Shown here: positions 16,854-25,342 of the stretch, piece after piece | How positions within the stretch are numbered: the stretch's first letter is position 1 | Layout of the letters: every line of letters begins with the position of its first letter | Source: Streptomyces sp. NBC_01142 | GTDB taxonomy: Bacteria > Actinomycetota > Actinomycetes > Streptomycetales > Streptomycetaceae | Direction: 5' to 3' | NCBI RefSeq assembly: GCF_026341125.1 | Contig: NZ_JAPEOR010000001.1 | Span: 2,666,001-2,730,000, forward strand | DNA: 64,000 nt | Notes under the pieces: generated by a model | Database searches by the model: none | Seen by the model: the letters and a program-made list of their open reading frames with translations, nothing else | What the model was told of the DNA's origin: nothing | Program-made: the position numbers and the translations under genes

Positions 16854-17794
16854 CGGCCGGCCTCCTTACGGGAACGGCGGCGTGCGATCAGGGCGTTGAC
16901 CCCGACCAGCACCAGGATCAGCAGGAACATCACCCAGGCGATGGCGGCGGACCGGCCCAGATGGAAGAAGCCCCAGCCCTGCTCGTACATATAGAGACCG
17001 AGCGTCTGGTACTGGTGCGAGATGCCGCCGGATATGGAGCCCTCGAAGAGCAGTGGCTCACCGAAGAGCTGGGTGGCGCCGATCGTCGAGACGACCGTGG
17101 TGAAGACGATCGTGGGACGCAGCCCCGGCAGGGTGACATGGATGAACTGCCGCCGGCGCGAGGCCCCGTCCATCTCGGCGGCCTCGTACAGTTCGCTCGG
17201 GATGGACTGCATGCCCGCGAGATAGATCAGCGCGTTGTAGCCGGTCCAGCGCCAGACGACGATGGTCGAGACGGCGATCTGCGAGGCCACCGTGCCGGTC
17301 TGCCAGTCCACCGGATCGAAACCGACCAGCCCGATGACGTAGTTGATCAGACCGAAGTCGCGGCCGAAGAGCTGCGCGAAGACCAGCGTCGCGGCGGCGA
17401 CCGAGGTGGCGTACGGCAGCAGCATCGCCGTACGCAGAAAGGTCCGGCCGCGCAGCTTGTAGTTGAGCAGATGGGCCAGACCCAGCGCCATCACCAGCTG
17501 CGGGACCGTGGACAGGACCCCGATGGTGAAGGTGTTGCGCAGCGCGGTCCAGAAGAACTCGTCGCCGAGCAGCGCGGTGTAGTTGCCCAGGCCGCGCCAC
17601 TCCATCTCGCCGGGTGTCTGCAGCTCGACCCGGTACAGCGAGACGAACGCCGTGTAGATCAGCGGGAAGAGTCCGAAGGCGGCGAACAGGGTGAAGAACG
17701 GTGCGATGTAGGCGTACGGCGAGAGGGTGCGCCAGGTGCGGTACGCGGCCGAGGGCCGGGGCGAGGCCGGCTTCGCGGATGCGGTGAGGGTCAC
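16850..17794 (-). CDS. ABC sugar transporter permease (MalF/CebF-like)
   Basis: The protein has 314 residues with six membrane segments and the EAA motif ELYEAAEMDGASRRRQFIHVTLP. It pairs with the downstream permease (4-bp overlap). The gap to the upstream binding-protein gene is 231 bp and holds a strong hairpin and tandem repeats. It imports oligosaccharide captured by the lipoprotein; the likely substrate is a beta-glucan oligosaccharide, inferred from the neighbours. Confidence 0.9.
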   Translation of the reverse strand: MTLTASAKPASPRPSAAYRTWRTLSPYAYIAPFFTLFAAFGLFPLIYTAFVSLYRVELQTPGEMEWRGLGNYTALLGDEFFWTALRNTFTIGVLSTVPQLVMALGLAHLLNYKLRGRTFLRTAMLLPYATSVAAATLVFAQLFGRDFGLINYVIGLVGFDPVDWQTGTVASQIAVSTIVVWRWTGYNALIYLAGMQSIPSELYEAAEMDGASRRRQFIHVTLPGLRPTIVFTTVVSTIGATQLFGEPLLFEGSISGGISHQYQTLGLYMYEQGWGFFHLGRSAAIAWVMFLLILVLVGVNALIARRRSRKEAGR

Positions 17795-17840
17795 GGTGCG
17801 GCCCTTCGGGAAGTGGAGTCGGTGTGCGGGGGCTGTGGAG

Positions 17841-17884
17841 TCCTTCAGGCCGGTCCGGTCGGGAATCAGGACCGGCCTGAAGGA
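17841..17884 (-). promoter_or_regulatory. 16-bp perfect hairpin between binding-protein and permease genes
   Basis: The arm TCCTTCAGGCCGGTCC (17841-17856) pairs perfectly with GGACCGGCCTGAAGGA (17869-17884) across 12 nt. It lies inside the operon after the binding-protein gene. Such intercistronic stems often stabilise the upstream message or attenuate the downstream part, giving more binding protein than permease. That role is inferred. Confidence 0.7.
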
Positions 17885-17894
17885 GCCTGGCCGA

Positions 17895-17977
17895 CAGCCG
17901 GAACTACAGCCGGAACTACTGCCGGAACTACAGCCGGAACTACAGCTGTACCTGCGGCTGTACCTACGGCGGCTGTA
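17895..17977. repeat. 12-bp tandem repeats
   Basis: Four head-to-tail copies of CAGCCGGAACTA (one base varies) cover 17895-17942. A related degenerate series, CAGCTGTACCTG / CGGCTGTACCTA / CGGCTGTACG, follows. The array is non-coding, next to the intra-operon hairpin. Confidence 0.9.
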
Positions 17978-18025
17978 CGTCCGGCTCGATCAGTGGCCGG
18001 GGCGGCAGCGGTGCGGGCAGCCAGG

Positions 18026-19330
18026 TCAGCCGATGGTGTTCTCCACACCCTTCTTCGCGTTCGACCACGCCTTGTCGGGCGAGGTGCCCTTGCGCTCGAC
18101 CTCGCTCAGCGCGTTGGTGATCTGCTGGTTGACGTTCTGGTCGTGCAGACCGAGCACCTGGACCGGGGATGCCTTGGCCGCGTCACCGAAGATCTGACCG
18201 ATCGGCGCCTCGGAGAAGTACGGGTCCTTGGCGGCCGCCACCTTCTCGATCGCGCCGGTGGAGGAGGGGAAGTTGCCCTGCTTCTGGAAGAGCCTGGCCT
18301 GCTGCTCGGGGGCGGTGAGCCACTGGATCAGCTCGTACGCCTCCTTCTTGTGCTTGGCCGCACGCGGGATCGAGAGGTAGGAGCCGCCCCAGTTGCCGGC
18401 CCCGCCGGGCAGCTTGGCGATGTCCCACTTGCCCGTGCCGGCGTCGCCGGCCTGGCCCTTGATGTAGCCGAGCATCCAGGCGGGGCAGGGGATGGTGGCG
18501 AAGGAACCGGCGGCGAAGGCCTGGTTCCACTGCGGGGACCACTGGTCGAGCTTGGCGCTCAGACCTGACTGCGCGGCCTCGACGGAGGTGTCCCAGGCCG
18601 TCTGCAGTGCCGGGTTGGTGTCGTAGATCAGCTTGCCGGAGGCGTCGTAGTACCGCTCCTTCTCCTGGCCGATCATGATGGAGAAGAGGCTGCCGACACT
18701 GTCCAGCCAGGCACTCTTGGCGGGGGCCTTCTCCTTGTACTGCTTGCCGAGCTCCAGGTAGCCGTCCCAGGTGGACCACCTGGCCGCGAGCTGGTTGCGG
18801 TCGGTGGGCAGGCCGGCCTTCTTGAACAGGTCGGTGCGGTAGCACATCGCCTCGGGGCCGACGTCCGTGCCGAGCCCGAGAATCTGCCCGTCCCTGCCGG
18901 TCGCCGCCGACCACTTGGCCTCGGCGAACTGGTCCTTGAGCCTGTCCGCGCCGAACTGCTTCAGGTCCTCGAACTTGTCGGCCTGCTGCTGGGTCACCGA
19001 GGCGATCCGCCCGACCTCGATGCCCTGGACATCGGCGAGACCGCCGCCGCCGGCGAGGCGGGTCTGGAGCGACTTCCAGTAGTCGGCCTCGTCCTCGGTG
19101 TCGGTCTGCTTGATCTTGACGTCCGGGTGGAGTTTCTCGTACTCCGCGTAGAGCCCGGCCTCCTTGTAGCCGAAGGATCCGAAGAGGTCGACGGTGAGCG
19201 TGACCTTGCCGCCCGCACTGTCGGAGGCGCCGTCGGACGATCCGGATCCGCAGGCGGCGAGCAGTGCCCCGGCGAGTGCGACCGCGCCCAGGCGGACCGC
19301 GGCTCTCTTGGCGGCTCGGGCGATGGGCAT
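18026..19330 (-). CDS. ABC sugar transporter lipoprotein binding protein (CebE-like)
   Basis: The protein has 434 residues from ATG 19330 with AAGGGAG upstream. A twin-basic signal peptide ends in the lipobox LLAAC (Cys about residue 27), so it is a membrane-anchored lipoprotein. The rest is a family-1 extracellular solute-binding fold with VTLTVDLFGSFGYKEAGLY near the start. It is the first gene of the importer operon and lies below a LacI-type operator. It probably binds beta-glucan oligosaccharides; the assignment to beta-1,3 rather than beta-1,4 linkage rests on the divergent GH81 gene. Confidence 0.9.
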   Translation of the reverse strand: MPIARAAKRAAVRLGAVALAGALLAACGSGSSDGASDSAGGKVTLTVDLFGSFGYKEAGLYAEYEKLHPDVKIKQTDTEDEADYWKSLQTRLAGGGGLADVQGIEVGRIASVTQQQADKFEDLKQFGADRLKDQFAEAKWSAATGRDGQILGLGTDVGPEAMCYRTDLFKKAGLPTDRNQLAARWSTWDGYLELGKQYKEKAPAKSAWLDSVGSLFSIMIGQEKERYYDASGKLIYDTNPALQTAWDTSVEAAQSGLSAKLDQWSPQWNQAFAAGSFATIPCPAWMLGYIKGQAGDAGTGKWDIAKLPGGAGNWGGSYLSIPRAAKHKKEAYELIQWLTAPEQQARLFQKQGNFPSSTGAIEKVAAAKDPYFSEAPIGQIFGDAAKASPVQVLGLHDQNVNQQITNALSEVERKGTSPDKAWSNAKKGVENTIG

Positions 19331-19367
19331 GAGAAGACTCCCTTGGCTTCGGTGGAGCGAGACCGCG

Positions 19368-19381
19368 TGAGAGCGCTCTCA
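19368..19381. promoter_or_regulatory. LacI-family operator TGAGAGCGCTCTCA
   Basis: A perfect 14-bp palindrome lies 38 bp before the binding-protein start. A possible -35 box TTGACG lies on the minus strand at 19425-19420. It differs from the known CebR box TGGGAGCGCTCCCA at one symmetrical base pair. Confidence 0.75.
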
Positions 19382-19481
19382 ACAGATGCGTCTGGAGCGT
19401 GCCCCGCAGGCCCGCATCCCGTCAAGAGTCGAAGGCGTAACGGCTTGGACTCAGCGTCAACTGCCGCTTGTGTCCTGTCTA

Positions 19482-19511
19482 TTGACACCTGTGTTTCAGG
19501 AGTTTTACGTT
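19482..19511 (+). promoter_or_regulatory. putative promoter of the GH81 gene
   Basis: TTGACA (19482-19487) and TACGTT (19506-19511) are separated by 18 bp, close to a vegetative promoter. The LacI operator starts 10 bp after the -10 box. Confidence 0.55.
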
Positions 19512-19521
19512 CCATGACATC

Positions 19522-19535
19522 TGAGAGCGCTCTCG
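19522..19535. promoter_or_regulatory. LacI-family operator TGAGAGCGCTCTCG
   Basis: A second copy of the palindrome (12 of 12 core bases, GAGAGCGCTCTC at 19523-19534) lies just downstream of the putative GH81 promoter, a position suited to repression. It links the glucanase gene to the importer operon. Confidence 0.75.
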
Positions 19536-19571
19536 GCCACCCCATCCCGTGATGACTTCGAGGTGCCGCCC

Positions 19572-22355
19572 ATGCCAGCCCTCCGTACCGGATCAGCTGC
19601 CGCGCTGATACTGGTCACCGCCCTGGCCGCCGTCGGCCTGGGCCCGGCCGCCACTCCGGCGGCGGCCGCCACCATCCCCATAGGCTCAGGCAGTTACTCC
19701 GACACCCGCCCCGCCGGGACCTCGGGCCCGACCACCAACACCGGAGCCCCGGTCACCCCCAAGGTCACCCCCGCCGCCAAGGACAAGCCGGTCCCCACCA
19801 ACGACTGGTGGTCCTCCCTCGCCTTCCAGCGCTACGGCGACAACCCGTACTCCACGCCCATGTACGGCCACCCGCTCACCTACCAGGCCACCGCCGGGGG
19901 ACTGGAGGTCGGCTACCCGACGACCCCGGCCGTCGTCGGCGAGGGACGCCAGTACGAGTACGCCCACAAGCGCGACCTCACCCTCGGCCTGACCGGGCTC
20001 CAATCGCCCGACACCAAGGCCGACGACTGGTCCGACTGGACCGTCACCCCCTACTGGTCCGACGGGGCCCGCACGTTGCGCACCACCATCGGCCACGGAC
20101 TGCCCTTCGTATACGCCAAGGGCTCCGGCGCCAACGCACAGATCACCACCGCCGCCACCCCCACCGTCTTCGCCGACCGGGGCAATGTCCTCGGCATCAC
20201 CGTCGCGGGCCATCACTACGCCCTGTTCGCGCCGACCGGCAGCGACTGGACCGTCTCAGGGTCCACCGTGACCGCCCCACTCGGCGCCAGGGACTACTTC
20301 TCGCTCGCCGTACTGCCCTCCACCGACGCACTGGCTGCGTACACGAAGTACGCGTACAGCTTTGTCACCGGCTCCAAGGTGAGCTGGAGCTATTCCGGCG
20401 GCACCGTACGGGCCACCTACACCCTGACCACCGAGGCCAGGGAGGGCACTGAGCGCGGCACGCTCCAGGCCCTCTACCGCCACCAGTGGCTGAACACCAC
20501 CGACCCCCTCACTCCGTACACGTACGCCTCTCCGCGCGGCACCATGAAGGTGCGCGAGTCCGCCTCGTTCACCACCGGTCAGAAGGCGTCCGCGGTGCTG
20601 CCCGGGCTGCCGAGGACGAACGCCGTCGAGGCGGCCCGGCTCAAGGGCTATCTGGACCAGGTCGCCAACGATCCCGACCCCTTCAAGGGCTATACCGACA
20701 CCTACTGGACCGGCAAGGTGCTGGGGCAGCTCGCCCAGCTGGTGCCCCTCGCCGAACAGATCGGCGAGACCGCGACCCGCGACAAGCTCCTCGGCCTGAT
20801 CAAGGGACGACTCCAGGACTGGTTCACGGCCGGCGGCGCGAACGAGTTCTCGTACGACAAGGTCTGGAAGACACTCACCGGCTACCCGGCCTCGTACGGC
20901 AGTGACACCGAGCTCAACGACCACCACTTCCACTACAGCTACTACGTGTACGCGGCCGCGGTCGTCGCCCAGTACGACCAGGCCTGGGCCGCCGACTCCG
21001 CCTGGGGCGGCATGGTCAGGACTCTGGTGCGGGACGCGGCCAATCCCAGCCGTGCCGACACCGCCTTCCCCTTCCTGCGCGGCTTCGACGTGTACGCGGG
21101 CCACAGCTGGGCTTCGGGCCACCAGGGCTTCGCCGCCGGCAACAACCAGGAATCGTCGTCGGAGTCCACCAACCTCAGCGCGGGGCTGATCCTCTGGGGG
21201 TCGGCCACCGGAGACACCGCGCTGCGTGATCTCGGTACCTACCTCCTGACCACCGAGTCGGAGGCGATCGCCCAGTACTGGTTCGACGCCGACCAGCAGG
21301 TCTTCCCCTCCTCTTTCGGCCATGACACGGTCGGCATGGTGTGGGGCAGCGGCGGGGCGTACGCCACCTGGTGGACCGCCAACCCCGAGGAGATCCACGG
21401 CATCAACGCCCTGCCGGTGACCGGTGGTTCACTCCATCTGGGCGGGGAGAAGGCCGCGATCCGGCGCAATATCGCCGAGATGGAACGGGAGAACGGCGGC
21501 CCGGCCGTCGAATGGCGCGACATCCTCTGGGAGTTCCAGTCGCTCGCCGACCCGGCGGCGGCGAAGTCCAAGTGGGACGCGGGCCACGCGGGCTACACCC
21601 CGGAGCAGGGCGAGTCCAAGGCGCATACGTACCACTGGATCAGCACCCTCGACGCGATCGGCGCCCCCGACGGGACGGTGACCGGTGACATCCCGAGCTC
21701 CGCGGTCTTCACCAAGGGCACGGTACGGACCTACGCCGCGCACAACTACGGTGCCACCGCCCGCACAGTGACCTTCTCCGACGGCAAGACGCTCTCCGTA
21801 CCGGCGCGCTCGACGGCGACCGGCACAGGGACCGGAGGAGGCGACCCCGATCCGGACCCCGATCCCGATCCGCCCACGGGCAACACCTTCCAGCTCCGTA
21901 CGGGAGGGGTGCTCACCACCGCGACGGGCGGTACGGCGGCCAGTGACACGATCGCCTCGGCGGGCGGCGCCAACCACGACGGCACCCCGCACCAGCCGCT
22001 CGTCTACGAGATCAAGAAGGTCAACGGCACCCTGAACCCCGGGGCGTCGACGGCCTTCCGCCTCCCGTTGGACGCGGGCGCCACCGTCGGCCTCGGCCAG
22101 CAGGCCCGCATCAGCTACGACCTCACCGGCGACGGCACCTTCGACCGGACCGAGACCTACCACTACTTCGCCACCGACCCGGTGACCGGCTGGGAGGAGT
22201 ACGCCCAGTCCCGCGGCCTGAAGTCGGCCACGGGGACCCTCGGCAGCCTCAGGGACGGCACCGTACGGCTGGAGGTGTGGAGCGCCATCGGCAACGGCAC
22301 CGCCCGGCTCCAGACCGGCACGGACAAGTCCGTGCTGGTGATCCCCTTCGGCTAG
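19572..22355 (+). CDS. secreted GH81 endo-beta-1,3-glucanase
   Basis: The protein has 927 residues from ATG 19572 (GAGG 8 bp upstream); a GTG at 19563 is less likely. A signal peptide covers about residues 1-38. The GH81 domain spans about 50-720 and shows LNDHHFHYSYYVYAAAV with D450 and NNQESSSES with E527 and E531, the family's acidic catalytic set. A linker rich in Asp-Pro (about 757-768) leads to a C-terminal domain (about 770-927) that resembles beta-1,3-glucan-binding CBM56, from memory. It would cleave fungal or algal beta-1,3-glucan outside the cell for the divergent importer. Confidence 0.9.
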   Translation: MPALRTGSAAALILVTALAAVGLGPAATPAAAATIPIGSGSYSDTRPAGTSGPTTNTGAPVTPKVTPAAKDKPVPTNDWWSSLAFQRYGDNPYSTPMYGHPLTYQATAGGLEVGYPTTPAVVGEGRQYEYAHKRDLTLGLTGLQSPDTKADDWSDWTVTPYWSDGARTLRTTIGHGLPFVYAKGSGANAQITTAATPTVFADRGNVLGITVAGHHYALFAPTGSDWTVSGSTVTAPLGARDYFSLAVLPSTDALAAYTKYAYSFVTGSKVSWSYSGGTVRATYTLTTEAREGTERGTLQALYRHQWLNTTDPLTPYTYASPRGTMKVRESASFTTGQKASAVLPGLPRTNAVEAARLKGYLDQVANDPDPFKGYTDTYWTGKVLGQLAQLVPLAEQIGETATRDKLLGLIKGRLQDWFTAGGANEFSYDKVWKTLTGYPASYGSDTELNDHHFHYSYYVYAAAVVAQYDQAWAADSAWGGMVRTLVRDAANPSRADTAFPFLRGFDVYAGHSWASGHQGFAAGNNQESSSESTNLSAGLILWGSATGDTALRDLGTYLLTTESEAIAQYWFDADQQVFPSSFGHDTVGMVWGSGGAYATWWTANPEEIHGINALPVTGGSLHLGGEKAAIRRNIAEMERENGGPAVEWRDILWEFQSLADPAAAKSKWDAGHAGYTPEQGESKAHTYHWISTLDAIGAPDGTVTGDIPSSAVFTKGTVRTYAAHNYGATARTVTFSDGKTLSVPARSTATGTGTGGGDPDPDPDPDPPTGNTFQLRTGGVLTTATGGTAASDTIASAGGANHDGTPHQPLVYEIKKVNGTLNPGASTAFRLPLDAGATVGLGQQARISYDLTGDGTFDRTETYHYFATDPVTGWEEYAQSRGLKSATGTLGSLRDGTVRLEVWSAIGNGTARLQTGTDKSVLVIPFG

Positions 22356-22376
22356 GGCGGGTGCCGTTCCGTACGT

Positions 22377-22415
22377 GTGCGGCGGGCGCCGGCCTCAGGC
22401 CGAGGCCCGCCGCAC
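22377..22415. terminator. shared terminator of GH81 and LacI genes
   Basis: GTGCGGCGGGC (22377-22387) pairs with GCCCGCCGCAC (22405-22415), with a nested GGCC-TCA-GGCC. It starts 21 bp after the GH81 stop and its right half lies in the 3' end of the convergent regulator gene. Confidence 0.7.
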
Positions 22416-23435
22416 CAGCGTGGTGGGGGTGATCACCGAGGCGGGGGCACCGGCTCCCGGCTCGTCCTCGTTCAGCACCCGCATCAGCAGCCGGACCATC
22501 AACCGGCCCATTCCCTCGATGTCCTGACGGACCGTCGTCAGCGGGGGATCGGTCGACTCGACGACCGATGCCATGTCGTCGAAGCCGACCAACGCCACAT
22601 CCTCCGGCACCCGCCGGCCCCGCTCGCGCAGTGTCCGCAGCGCCCCCGAGGCCATCAGGTCGTTGGCGGCGAACACGGCGTCCAGATCCGGGCGGCGATC
22701 CAGCAGCTCGGCCATCGCCCGCGCACCGCTGTCCGCGGTGAAGGCGCCCTGGCAGACCAGCGCCGGGTCGGCGTCCAGCAGGACGTCGCGGTAGCCGTCG
22801 ATCCGGTCCAGCGCGGAGGTCTGGTCGCGCGGGCCCGCGATGTGAGCGATGCGCTCGCGCCCGAGGGAGACCAGATGGCGCACGGCCTCACGGGCACCGC
22901 CCCGGTTGTCGCAGTCGACATACGGGACGGCGAACTCGGAGGTGGCGCCGGGCCAGCCGGGCCGGCCGCCGAAGACGGTCGGCACCTTGACCCGGCGGAT
23001 GATGGAGGGCAGTTCGTCGTCGTTGTGGAGCGAGAAGGCCAGTGCGCCGTCGACATGGCCGCCGCCGAGGTAGCGGGCGATCCGGTCGTAGTCGCCGGGC
23101 CCCTCCACCCACAGCAGCACCAGCTGGGAGTCGTACGCCGTCAGTTCGCGGCTGATTCCCCGCACCTGCTGCTCGAAGAAGGGGTCCGAGAAGATCCTGA
23201 ACTCGGGCTCGGCGATGATCACGGCGACCGCGCCGTTGCGCCGCGTGACCAGGGTGCGCGCCGCGTGGTTCGGTATGTATCCGAGCTCCTCCACCGCCTG
23301 GCGCACCTTGTCGACCAGCGGCGGACGGACCCCCGCACCACCGTTGACGACCCGGGAGGCCGTGGCCCGGGAGACGCCGGCGCGCGCCGCGACGGCTTCC
23401 AGAGTGGGGCGGGCCCCAGTGGTCTGCTCGGGCAA
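22395..23435 (-). CDS. LacI-family repressor (CebR-like)
   Basis: The protein has 346 residues from a TTG start at 23435, supported by GAGGAG upstream and by the conserved start of the DNA-binding domain. The helix-turn-helix reads PTLEAVAARAGVSRATASRVVNG with hinge RRNGAVAVII, followed by a periplasmic-binding-like sensor domain ending in VALVGFDDMASVV. It most likely binds the TGAGAGCGCTCTCA sites before the importer and GH81 genes and is released by a beta-glucan disaccharide. A degenerate site upstream suggests self-control. Confidence 0.88.
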   Translation of the reverse strand: MPEQTTGARPTLEAVAARAGVSRATASRVVNGGAGVRPPLVDKVRQAVEELGYIPNHAARTLVTRRNGAVAVIIAEPEFRIFSDPFFEQQVRGISRELTAYDSQLVLLWVEGPGDYDRIARYLGGGHVDGALAFSLHNDDELPSIIRRVKVPTVFGGRPGWPGATSEFAVPYVDCDNRGGAREAVRHLVSLGRERIAHIAGPRDQTSALDRIDGYRDVLLDADPALVCQGAFTADSGARAMAELLDRRPDLDAVFAANDLMASGALRTLRERGRRVPEDVALVGFDDMASVVESTDPPLTTVRQDIEGMGRLMVRLLMRVLNEDEPGAGAPASVITPTTLVRRASA

Positions 23436-23528
23436 GGCGGGCGCTCCTCGTCTGGTTCGGTCAGCTGCTTCGGACGGCAGCGGGGGAGAACACTGGCGGG
23501 ACCAGGATATCCGGCTCTCCCGAGCTGC

Positions 23529-23542
23529 TGAGAGCGCTTCCG
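23529..23542. promoter_or_regulatory. degenerate LacI operator before the repressor gene
   Basis: TGAGAGCGCTTCCG matches the operator fully in its left half and core, with a weakened right half, 94 bp before the repressor start. It suggests weaker autoregulation. Confidence 0.5.
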
Positions 23543-23571
23543 GACGCCGGGGGCGGGCGGCCGGGCACGGC

Positions 23572-23606
23572 GAAGCGCCGCCGCCCCGGGGGGACGACGG
23601 CGCTTC
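23572..23606 (-). terminator. terminator of the M1 peptidase gene
   Basis: GAAGCGCCG (23572-23580) pairs with CGGCGCTTC (23598-23606), 11 bp past the stop on the minus strand. Confidence 0.65.
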
Positions 23607-23616
23607 CCGTTGCGCG

Positions 23617-25152
23617 TCAGTGGTCGTCGTGACCGTGATCGTGGATCGTGTTCGTCGCGGCGATCTTCTTCCACGACTTCGGCTGGGCAGGACGGACGGA
23701 CTGCGCAGGCCTACCGGACTCGGCAGCCTGCGACCGCGCGGTCCGCGCCTTCGCGGCGGCCGGGGCGCCCGGCTTCGACGGCTGGTAGAGCCAGGTGTCC
23801 AAGAGCCCGGCCAGCGGCTTGCCCGAGACCTTCTCGGCGTACTTCACGAAGTCGCCGACCTTGGCGTTGCCGTAGGCGTGCTCGGCCGGCCAGCCCTTGA
23901 GGATCTGGAAGAAGTCCTCGTCGCCGATCTCGTTGCGCAGTTCCTGCAGAGCCAGCGCACCCCGGTCGTACACGGCGATGTCGAACTGCTTCTCCGGGCC
24001 GGGGTCGCCCGGCTTGACCGTCCAGAAGGCGTCGTCGGCCGGGTGCTGGGCGTACACGTAGTCGGCGAGCTCCTGCGCGGTGCCCTCGCCCTCCTTCTCC
24101 GACCACAGCCACTGGCTGTAGCGGGCAAAGCCTTCGTTGACCCAGATGTCCTTCCAGCCGTCGACGGAGACGCTGTCGCCGTACCACTGGTGGGCCAGCT
24201 CATGGACAACCACGGAGATGTTCGCGCCGTTGGCGAACTGCCGCGGGCTGTAGAACGGCCGGGTCTGCGTCTCCAGCGCGTAACCACTGGTCACATTGGG
24301 GACGTACCCGCCGAGCGCATTGAACGGGTACGGGCCGAAGATCTCGGTCAGCCAGTCGGCGACCTCACCGGTCCGCTCGATGCTCGCCCGCGCCGCGCCG
24401 TCATTGTCGCCGAGGTCCTTGCTGTAGGCGTTGAGGATCGGCAGCCCGCTCGCGGTCCTGTCCGTCGTGATGTCGAACCTTCCGACGGCAAGAGTGGCCA
24501 GGTACGACGCCTGCGGCTTGTTGGAACGCCAGTTGTAGCGCGTCCAGCCGAGCTTCGAACTCTGCGACTGCAGCACGCCGTTGCTGATGGCCTGGGTGCC
24601 GTCCGGCACCGAGACCGAGACGTCGTACGTCGCCTTGTCCAGCGGGTGGTCGTTGCTCGGGAACCACCACACCGCGGAGTCCGGCTCCTGGGCGGCGACG
24701 CCGCCGTCCGGGGTACGGTGCCAGGCGGTGTACCCGCCGATCTTCAGCTCGGAGGGCTTGCCCGCGTACCGGACGACCACCGAGAGGGCCTTGCCCTTCT
24801 GCAGCGGCGCGGCCGGCGTGATCTCCAGCTCATGGTCGCCGCTCGTGGCGACCTTCGCCTTCTTGCCGTTGACCCGTACCTCGCTGACCTTCAGGCCGAA
24901 GTCGAGGTTGAAGCGGTTCAGATCCTGCTTGGCGGTGGCGAGGATCGTCGCCGTACCCTCCAGCAGGTCCGTCTTCGGCTGGTACTTGAGCCTCAGGTCG
25001 TAGTGGGATACGTCGTATCCGCCGTTTCCACTGGCCGGGTAGTAGGGGTCGCCGAGGCCCGGGGCGCCCGGCGAGGAGTCGGCGGCCGATGCCGGGATCG
25101 CCAGCAGCAGAGAGGCCGCGAGCGCGCTCGGGGCGAGGAGTCTGCGGTGCAC
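23617..25152 (-). CDS. secreted M1-family metallopeptidase
   Basis: The protein has 511 residues with a signal peptide (about 1-24). An M1 N-terminal beta domain precedes the gluzincin core: substrate loop GYALETQTRP (in place of GAMEN), zinc site HELAH (H317, E318, H321) and third ligand E340 in NEGFARY. It is shorter than aminopeptidase N and ends after a Lys/Arg/Ala tail in the His-rich TIHDHGHDDH, possibly metal-binding. It is likely a secreted aminopeptidase. It diverges from the S15/M14 peptidase operon. Confidence 0.9.
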   Translation of the reverse strand: MHRRLLAPSALAASLLLAIPASAADSSPGAPGLGDPYYPASGNGGYDVSHYDLRLKYQPKTDLLEGTATILATAKQDLNRFNLDFGLKVSEVRVNGKKAKVATSGDHELEITPAAPLQKGKALSVVVRYAGKPSELKIGGYTAWHRTPDGGVAAQEPDSAVWWFPSNDHPLDKATYDVSVSVPDGTQAISNGVLQSQSSKLGWTRYNWRSNKPQASYLATLAVGRFDITTDRTASGLPILNAYSKDLGDNDGAARASIERTGEVADWLTEIFGPYPFNALGGYVPNVTSGYALETQTRPFYSPRQFANGANISVVVHELAHQWYGDSVSVDGWKDIWVNEGFARYSQWLWSEKEGEGTAQELADYVYAQHPADDAFWTVKPGDPGPEKQFDIAVYDRGALALQELRNEIGDEDFFQILKGWPAEHAYGNAKVGDFVKYAEKVSGKPLAGLLDTWLYQPSKPGAPAAAKARTARSQAAESGRPAQSVRPAQPKSWKKIAATNTIHDHGHDDH

Positions 25153-25342
25153 GGATGCTCCAAATCGTGGGGATGAACGATCTTCTGCGACCCTATTCAG
25201 ACCCTCTGTTCGGAGTCATGTCCATGGCTCGGTGTTTCACGTGATCGCCATTCGGCCGACATGATGCTCTGTGTCCCATCGGTCGCTTTGGTGCCTCTAC
25301 TGCCCTCTGTTGCACGGGAGTTGACCGGAGTACCTTCCGCCC

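Noticed and set aside
17841..17977. CRISPR-like array
   Set aside because: Units are 12 bp without spacers and there are no cas genes; it is a simple tandem repeat.
17866..18048. 60-codon frame reading VVPA repeats
   Set aside because: It overlaps the binding-protein gene end in another frame and only reflects the 12-bp tandem array; no ribosome site.
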